Shown here in pieces: positions 9,101 to 11,056 of a stretch of DNA of 11,056 bases. Made by a program: the position numbers and the translations under genes. Under the pieces are notes generated by a model. That model had not been told where the DNA came from. It saw nothing but the letters and a program-made list of their open reading frames with translations, and did not search any database. Each line of letters starts with the position of its first letter. Within the stretch, counting starts at the first letter, position 1. This stretch comes from Burkholderiales bacterium (lineage in GTDB: Bacteria; Pseudomonadota; Gammaproteobacteria; Burkholderiales; Burkholderiaceae_C): the NCBI GenBank assembly GCA_947448105.1, contig CANFNE010000059.1, positions 1-11,056 on the forward strand, read 5' to 3'.

Positions 9101-9725
9101 GCGGGCGTATGCACTGCTGCTCGGCGGCGCTGAGCGTGGCCAAGAGCGCGCGCCACAGCGCGCTTTGCCACAGCTGGTCGGGCGCCAAGGTTTGGGCCAC
9201 TCCATTGGCCAGCAGCACGTGGTCGTGGCCGGCGGCCCAGGCTTCCAGCCAGTCGCTGCGGTAGTTTTGGTACTGGTCGTACAAATCGGCCAGCTGGGTG
9301 GCGAGCTGCAGCAGGCGCTCGGGCTCGTCGCCCTGCAGAAACCCGGCCACCGGCGCAAACACGCTCGCCATGGCGGGCTCGGCCAGCAGACCGGGCAGCA
9401 ACTGCATCAATCGCCAGCCCATGGGCAGCTTGTCCAGCGGCGAATCGCTGGGCACCGCGTGCGCGCCCAGCACCTGGCGGTAGGTGCGCCATAAAAAGCG
9501 CGAAGGCAGCTCCACCCGCGTAGCCGCGCACACGCCGCCCCGGCGCGCCAGTTCCATCTTCATCCACTCGGCCATGCCGTTGCTTTGCACCAAGATCACC
9601 TCTTCGGTCAGCGGCGGCAAGGGTGAGCGCTGCAACCACGAAGCCACCACCTCGGCCAGGTTTTCGGCGCGGTTGCTGTGAAACGCGACAAAGCCTGGCT
9701 GCAGACGTGGCGCGGGGTGGCTCAA
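6177..9725 (-). CDS. recC: RecBCD subunit RecC, TTG start overlapping the antitoxin stop
   Basis: RecC is the scaffold of RecBCD. Its inactivated helicase and nuclease folds split the duplex and scan the 3' strand for Chi. Family features include LQPGFVAFHSNRAENL (8-23), VQSNGMAEWMKMELA (46-60), LPSRFLWRTYRQVL (73-86), LADLYDQYQNYRSDWLEAW (about 143), NPCRYYWGD (about 262) and the TLMPMRAIPFEVVCLLGMNDGDYPR block (about 687-711). The reading frame stays open to an ATG at 9929, but that would bury the start deep in the antitoxin gene and add 68 residues with no family resemblance. I choose TTG at 9725: GGAGG lies 7 nt upstream, it overlaps the antitoxin TGA as TTGA, and it begins the protein seven residues before the conserved LQPGF. 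No ATG or GTG closer to LQPGF is in frame. The product is 1182 residues. Identity is secure; the start is likely but not proven. Confidence 0.95.
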   Translation of the reverse strand: MSHPAPRLQPGFVAFHSNRAENLAEVVASWLQRSPLPPLTEEVILVQSNGMAEWMKMELARRGGVCAATRVELPSRFLWRTYRQVLGAHAVPSDSPLDKLPMGWRLMQLLPGLLAEPAMASVFAPVAGFLQGDEPERLLQLATQLADLYDQYQNYRSDWLEAWAAGHDHVLLANGVAQTLAPDQLWQSALWRALLATLSAAEQQCIRPRLHQQVLQRLASGAPLAQPVAQRVTAFGMSQMPAATLQALAALAPHSQVILAIPNPCRYYWGDIMDGRELLRSLRRRQPLRKAQALDDVPLQDMHAHAHPLLAAWGRQSRDFVRQLDVFDDAEHSKQQFALAKIDYFDDSDEGPHTPLLQQVQNRIRDLVPLHEHPECAIGAQDRSIVFHSAHSAVRELEVLHDQLLQALAQPPAHAGQAPLNPRDIIVMVPDIEALAPSIRAVFGQYKRGDARHIPFDIADMGAQASSPLIAAVAWLLRLPAQRCRMGELVDLLEVPAVAARFGIAPESLPQLTQWMAGAGIRWGLNAAHRADLGLDACGEQNSAWFGLRRMLLGYASGAQPVDSPLPSLQTIAPYAEVGGLDAELAGALAQLLHALQHWWTVASTSTTPQEWVAHCHTLLADLVQADTEADRLAQAALQDGLQAWQRACEQAGFDQSVPLAVLRAAWLQALELPQAKQRFRAGGITFCTLMPMRAIPFEVVCLLGMNDGDYPRRSTHSDLDLMALPGAARPGDRSRRDDDRQLMLESLLSARRLLYISWSGRNVRDNAEQPASVLVAQLRDYLRAGWGDAVVSSRTTEHPLQPFSRRYFEADSPLFTYAREWRAMHQANAAAAPSEQGLPAFMPNPNVPLTLQQLTQFLRKPAKAFFRQRLLVSFGEDAVDALDDERFAIAGLDQYQLVQDLLQSATAAPSAAAAADQVQRALGQLRLAGALPLRGLGDLEQQKLQGSVAATLQAWHEAQARFAHSAQRQPLRLQTGDVVLEDWVDGLRQGPPDAQGAAPLAWLALDPGQLCEKTTKPQPRPSQLLGAWLRSLAGAACGVQATGVLVGRDSVIEITPMPQREARQTLERLLQLWQTGMQAPLPLPPKTALAWLPLTEQPAKAQQAARTQYEGAEQVRGDVEESCMARLFPDFETLAADGQFAALAQEIYQPLLDWQKTHVRATLHPKDSADAADANGEGDAP

Positions 9726-10045
9726 ATGACCGCCTCCAGCCCCTTGCGGTCCAAAAGATTGAGCAGCTTGAGCGATGGGCCGCTGGGGTGTTTGTCGCCC
9801 ACTTCCCATTTGCGCACGGTGGACAAGCTGGTATTGAGCACCGACGCCAGAACCGCTTGGCTGAGTTGAAGGTGGTCTCGCAGGGCGCGAATTTTTTCGC
9901 TGTCGTAGGCCGGGATGGGATCTAGGCAAAGTACATCGAATTTGCGCATTTTTCGCTTGTCGATGAAACCCAAGCGATGCAGATCGCTTGCCGTCTCGTG
10001 GACAGCTTCAAAAATGGGGCTCTTGGCCTTAGATTTTTGGGTCAT
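9722..10045 (-). CDS. HigA-like XRE-family antitoxin
   Basis: This 107-residue protein carries a Cro/C1-type helix-turn-helix at about 51-100 (KIRALRDHLQLSQAVLASVL, then NTSLSTVRKWEVGDKHPSGP). The SQAVLA helix and the STVRKWE recognition helix are typical of antitoxins paired with RelE/HigB toxins. A charged N-terminal stretch (1-40) probably holds the toxin-binding part; this is inferred from the family. It overlaps the toxin gene by 17 bp and follows it, the toxin-first order of higBA modules. The ATG at 10045 has GGAG 7 nt upstream (10053-10056). Its job would be to neutralise the toxin and, through the helix-turn-helix, repress the shared promoter at 10423-10451. Its TGA stop overlaps the recC TTG start. 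Base composition is lower in GC than recC. I am sure of the class and less sure of the exact subfamily (HigA2 or NadS type). Confidence 0.88.
   Translation of the reverse strand: MTQKSKAKSPIFEAVHETASDLHRLGFIDKRKMRKFDVLCLDPIPAYDSEKIRALRDHLQLSQAVLASVLNTSLSTVRKWEVGDKHPSGPSLKLLNLLDRKGLEAVI
9733..9737 (-). promoter_or_regulatory. recC ribosome-binding site inside the antitoxin gene
   Basis: GGAGG on the minus strand lies 7 nt before the recC TTG (9725-9723) and within the last codons of the antitoxin. A ribosome finishing the antitoxin would cover this site and stop on the overlapping TGA, a typical layout for re-initiation or coupling. This signal decides the recC start. Confidence 0.7.
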
Positions 10046-10412
10046 GGCATATCTCCGTTAAAGATCCGTCGTTCGTGGCGTCATCCAGTTGTTTGCCGGT
10101 CCTGGCTAACAGTTGCTCGGCAATGTCTTTCAGCGCTTCCAGCTCGTCGTCCGAGATGTTGGCGCGGTCATTTTTTTCAAACCCGTACACAAAAAACCAC
10201 CGGTTTCCCTTGTTGGTAGCAACCAAGGTTCGTGCTCCCGCGCGCTTGCCGCGACCCGCAAGCCCGACGCGTTTTTTTACAATCCCGCCGCCCAAGTCAG
10301 CATCGACCAAACCTTGTGCCATTTCAATGACTGCAGTGCAGAGCGCGTCGTCGCTAAGCGCCGTCTTTCGCATCCAGCGGGTGAAGTAGCGGGTTTTAAA
10401 AACACGTTTCAT
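10029..10412 (-). CDS. RelE/HigB-type toxin of a type II toxin-antitoxin pair
   Basis: The 127-residue product matches the RelE-like toxin family that I recognise as Pfam PF06296. Diagnostic segments are FKTRYFTRWMRK (5-16), GLVDADLGGGIVKKRV (34-49), GRGKRAGARTLVA (53-65) and WFFVYGFEKNDRANI (72-86). It is basic and has no signal peptide or membrane segment, so it is cytoplasmic. Members of the wider RelE/HigB superfamily are ribosome-dependent mRNA interferases; that activity is inferred here from the fold. All conserved blocks are present with no frameshift, so the toxin looks intact. The ATG at 10412 has only a weak upstream purine stretch (AATAAAG), which would keep toxin translation below that of the antitoxin with its good site. 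It is the first gene of the apparent toxin-antitoxin-recCBD transcription unit. Confidence 0.9.
   Translation of the reverse strand: MKRVFKTRYFTRWMRKTALSDDALCTAVIEMAQGLVDADLGGGIVKKRVGLAGRGKRAGARTLVATNKGNRWFFVYGFEKNDRANISDDELEALKDIAEQLLARTGKQLDDATNDGSLTEICHDPKI
10053..10056 (-). promoter_or_regulatory. Antitoxin ribosome-binding site
   Basis: GGAG (minus strand), 7 nt before the antitoxin ATG and inside the 3' end of the toxin gene. It is clearly better than the site in front of the toxin. That contrast fits the excess of antitoxin expected in such modules. Confidence 0.6.
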
Positions 10413-10422
10413 GCTTTATTGT

Positions 10423-10451
10423 GCCACTAAGTGGTATAAATTATTAGTGGC
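10423..10451. promoter_or_regulatory. Overlapping inverted repeats, probable toxin-antitoxin operator
   Basis: Two dyads share one half-site. The outer pair is GCCACTAA (10423-10430) and TTAGTGGC (10444-10451), an exact 8-bp inverted repeat with a 13-bp spacer. The inner pair is CCACT (10424-10428) and AGTGG (10430-10434), exact arms around a single base. It begins 11 bp upstream of the toxin ATG. Palindromes at this position are usually bound by the XRE antitoxin or the toxin-antitoxin complex for autorepression. The assignment to this antitoxin is inferred from position. Confidence 0.65.
10432..10440 (+). promoter_or_regulatory. Candidate divergent extended -10 for the HNH gene
   Basis: TGGTATAAA on the plus strand has the TGn extension plus a -10 matching TATAAT at five of six positions. 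No good -35 is seen at the usual spacing, which an extended -10 may tolerate. It sits inside the same operator, so the antitoxin could control both directions. Transcription would start near 10447, giving a leader of about 70 nt. Confidence 0.3.
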
Positions 10452-10463
10452 GGTGCTTCACAA
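10433..10463 (-). promoter_or_regulatory. Candidate toxin-antitoxin(-recCBD) promoter
   Basis: On the minus strand, TTGTGA (10463-10458) could serve as -35 and TATACC (10438-10433) as -10. The 19-bp spacing is longer than optimal and the boxes are imperfect, so this is a tentative call. The -10 lies inside the operator palindromes, so a bound repressor would block it. Confidence 0.3.
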
Positions 10464-10519
10464 TAGCGGCGTACGAGTAGCCGAGCGTTGTCACTCTCGA
10501 TCCATCCGTTTTTTCAACC

Positions 10520-10747
10520 ATGAGCCGCCTGTCCCTCACCCGCGACAAGATTTACAAAACCGTGGCGCGCCAGTTGCACGGCGTGGTGCCTTGCTGGATG
10601 TGCGGCCAGCACGTGTTGCCGGGGGACGCCACGCTGGAACACATCCGGCCTTTGAGCGAGGGCGGCAGCAGCCACCAAGACAACCTGGCCATCAGCCACG
10701 ACGCCTGCAACCACCGCAGGCACGCCAAAACGGCCAGTTCCGACTAA
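10520..10747 (+). CDS. Small HNH-type endonuclease-like protein
   Basis: The 75-residue protein contains a compact HNH/zinc-finger core: Cys25-x2-Cys28, then LEHIRPLSEGG (39-49, with Glu40-His41 as the first catalytic pair), Asn55 in DNLA, and His60-x2-Cys63-Asn64-His65-Arg66-Arg67. In common HNH nucleases the second zinc pair is CxxC; here it is HxxC, which can still bind zinc. The length covers little more than the ββα-metal fold, as in stand-alone small HNH proteins. A role in repair, restriction or DNA nicking cannot be told from sequence. No clear ribosome-binding site precedes the ATG, and a leaderless or weakly translated product is possible. It lies between the toxin-antitoxin operator and the SOS box of imuA, on the same strand as imuA with an 82-bp gap. 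I am fairly sure it is real because the motif is complete and in frame. Confidence 0.75.
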   Translation: MSRLSLTRDKIYKTVARQLHGVVPCWMCGQHVLPGDATLEHIRPLSEGGSSHQDNLAISHDACNHRRHAKTASSD

Positions 10748-10763
10748 ACGCCGACCCAAAATT

Positions 10764-10781
10764 TGGCGCAAAAGGGCGCCA
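10764..10781. terminator. Hairpin after the HNH gene, weak terminator candidate
   Basis: TGGCGC (10764-10769) and GCGCCA (10776-10781) form an exact 6-bp stem with a 6-nt loop, 17 nt after the HNH stop. There is no T-run after it on the plus strand. On the minus strand it is followed by AAATTTT. It may weakly separate the HNH gene from imuA, or have no function. Confidence 0.25.
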
Positions 10782-10797
10782 CAAAGCCATTCACCCT

Positions 10798-10819
10798 ATA
10801 CTGTTCATAACAACAGTAT
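10798..10819. promoter_or_regulatory. LexA-binding SOS box upstream of imuA
   Basis: ATACTGT-N8-ACAGTAT: the core CTGT-N8-ACAG (10801-10816) matches the E. coli-type LexA consensus, also used in many proteobacteria, and the perfect arms extend to 7 bp on each side. It ends 10 bp before the imuA ATG. A good -10 (TATACT, 10797-10802) overlaps its left arm, though I find no convincing -35. LexA bound here would block transcription of imuA until RecA-stimulated self-cleavage. Confidence 0.9.
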
Positions 10820-10829
10820 TTTGGAAAAA

Positions 10830-11056
10830 ATGGTCGCCCAACAAGCCTTTGCGGAGTTTTTTGACGACAGCGCACCTGCCGCTGACGCGCTGGACGCGCT
10901 CCACGCCGACGTCTGGCGCGCCCACGCCCTGGCGCTGGCGCCCCAGCGCACAGTGGCCACGGGCGAGGCGCTGTTAGACCTGCATTTGCCCGGCGGCGGC
11001 TGGCCGGTGGGAGCGCTGACCGAGCTGCTGCAAGCGCCCGGCGTGCACAACGAATG
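10830..11056 (+). CDS. imuA: ImuA, SOS mutagenesis protein (N-terminal part, runs off the edge)
   Basis: Only the first 75 codons are inside the window, with no stop reached. The start is ATG at 10830, with GGA (10823-10825) 4 nt upstream. ImuA is a RecA-fold protein that works with the Y-family-like ImuB and the DnaE2 (ImuC) polymerase in error-prone translesion synthesis. Older annotation sometimes calls it SulA-like. Diagnostic features are DALHADVWRAHALA (22-35), the TGEALLDLHLPGGGWPVGAL segment (44-63) and TELLQ (64-68). The latter two correspond to the strand and loop before the Walker region of RecA (compare GGLPxGRIVEIYGPE). The Walker A region would be just beyond the edge. The perfect SOS box immediately upstream agrees with the known LexA control of imuA-imuB-dnaE2 operons. 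The remaining cassette members are expected downstream but cannot be seen. Confidence 0.88.
   Translation, partial: MVAQQAFAEFFDDSAPAADALDALHADVWRAHALALAPQRTVATGEALLDLHLPGGGWPVGALTELLQAPGVHNE

Noticed and set aside
9726..9929. N-terminal extension of recC to the ATG at 9929
   Set aside because: It runs through the antitoxin gene in another frame, shows no RecC homology and has a worse start context than the TTG at 9725.
9935..9963. Possible internal minus-strand promoter for recCBD inside the antitoxin (TCGACA, 17-bp gap, TTCGAT)
   Set aside because: The -35 is good, but the -10 matches TATAAT at only three of six positions; such matches are expected by chance. It remains the main alternative to read-through from the toxin promoter.
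10411..10977. 188-codon plus-strand frame covering the HNH gene and the start of imuA
   Set aside because: It is out of frame with both recognisable proteins and crosses the operator and the SOS box; a shadow frame.

Overview
This window is a DNA-repair locus from a GC-rich proteobacterium, most likely a betaproteobacterium of the Comamonadaceae type (Acidovorax/Rhodoferax/Polaromonas-like). That placement is inferred from gene content, codon use, the recC-recB-recD order, an ImuA-type gene and a palindromic intergenic repeat beginning GTCATTGCGAG. No rRNA or other taxonomic marker is present.

Layout. Positions 1-124 hold two tandem copies (80-bp period; the first is cut by the window edge) of an imperfect palindromic repeat. 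The minus strand then carries, in transcription order from right to left: a RelE/HigB-type toxin (10412-10029), a HigA-like XRE antitoxin (10045-9722), recC (9725-6177), recB (6180-2380) and recD (2383-107). Every junction in this five-gene string overlaps: 17 bp toxin/antitoxin, 4 bp antitoxin/recC (TTGA), 4 bp recC/recB (ATGA) and 4 bp recB/recD (ATGA). The plus strand carries a small HNH-type protein (10520-10747) and the first 75 codons of imuA (10830 to the edge). imuA is preceded by a perfect LexA/SOS box at 10798-10819. The 107-bp gap between the divergent toxin and HNH genes contains overlapping inverted repeats that look like the toxin-antitoxin operator.

How the genes work together. 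RecBCD resects double-strand ends and loads RecA. RecA filaments trigger LexA cleavage, which would derepress imuA and presumably an imuB-dnaE2 mutagenesis cassette beyond the edge. The unusual point is that an apparently intact, lower-GC type II toxin-antitoxin module heads the recCBD operon. The recC ribosome-binding site lies inside the antitoxin gene, and its TTG start overlaps the antitoxin stop. RecBCD expression may therefore be tied to toxin-antitoxin autoregulation. That could be a captured promoter or a 'guard' arrangement that senses loss of RecBCD; the second reading is speculation. A second oddity is that recD ends inside the palindromic repeat, which supplies its last codons and its stop.
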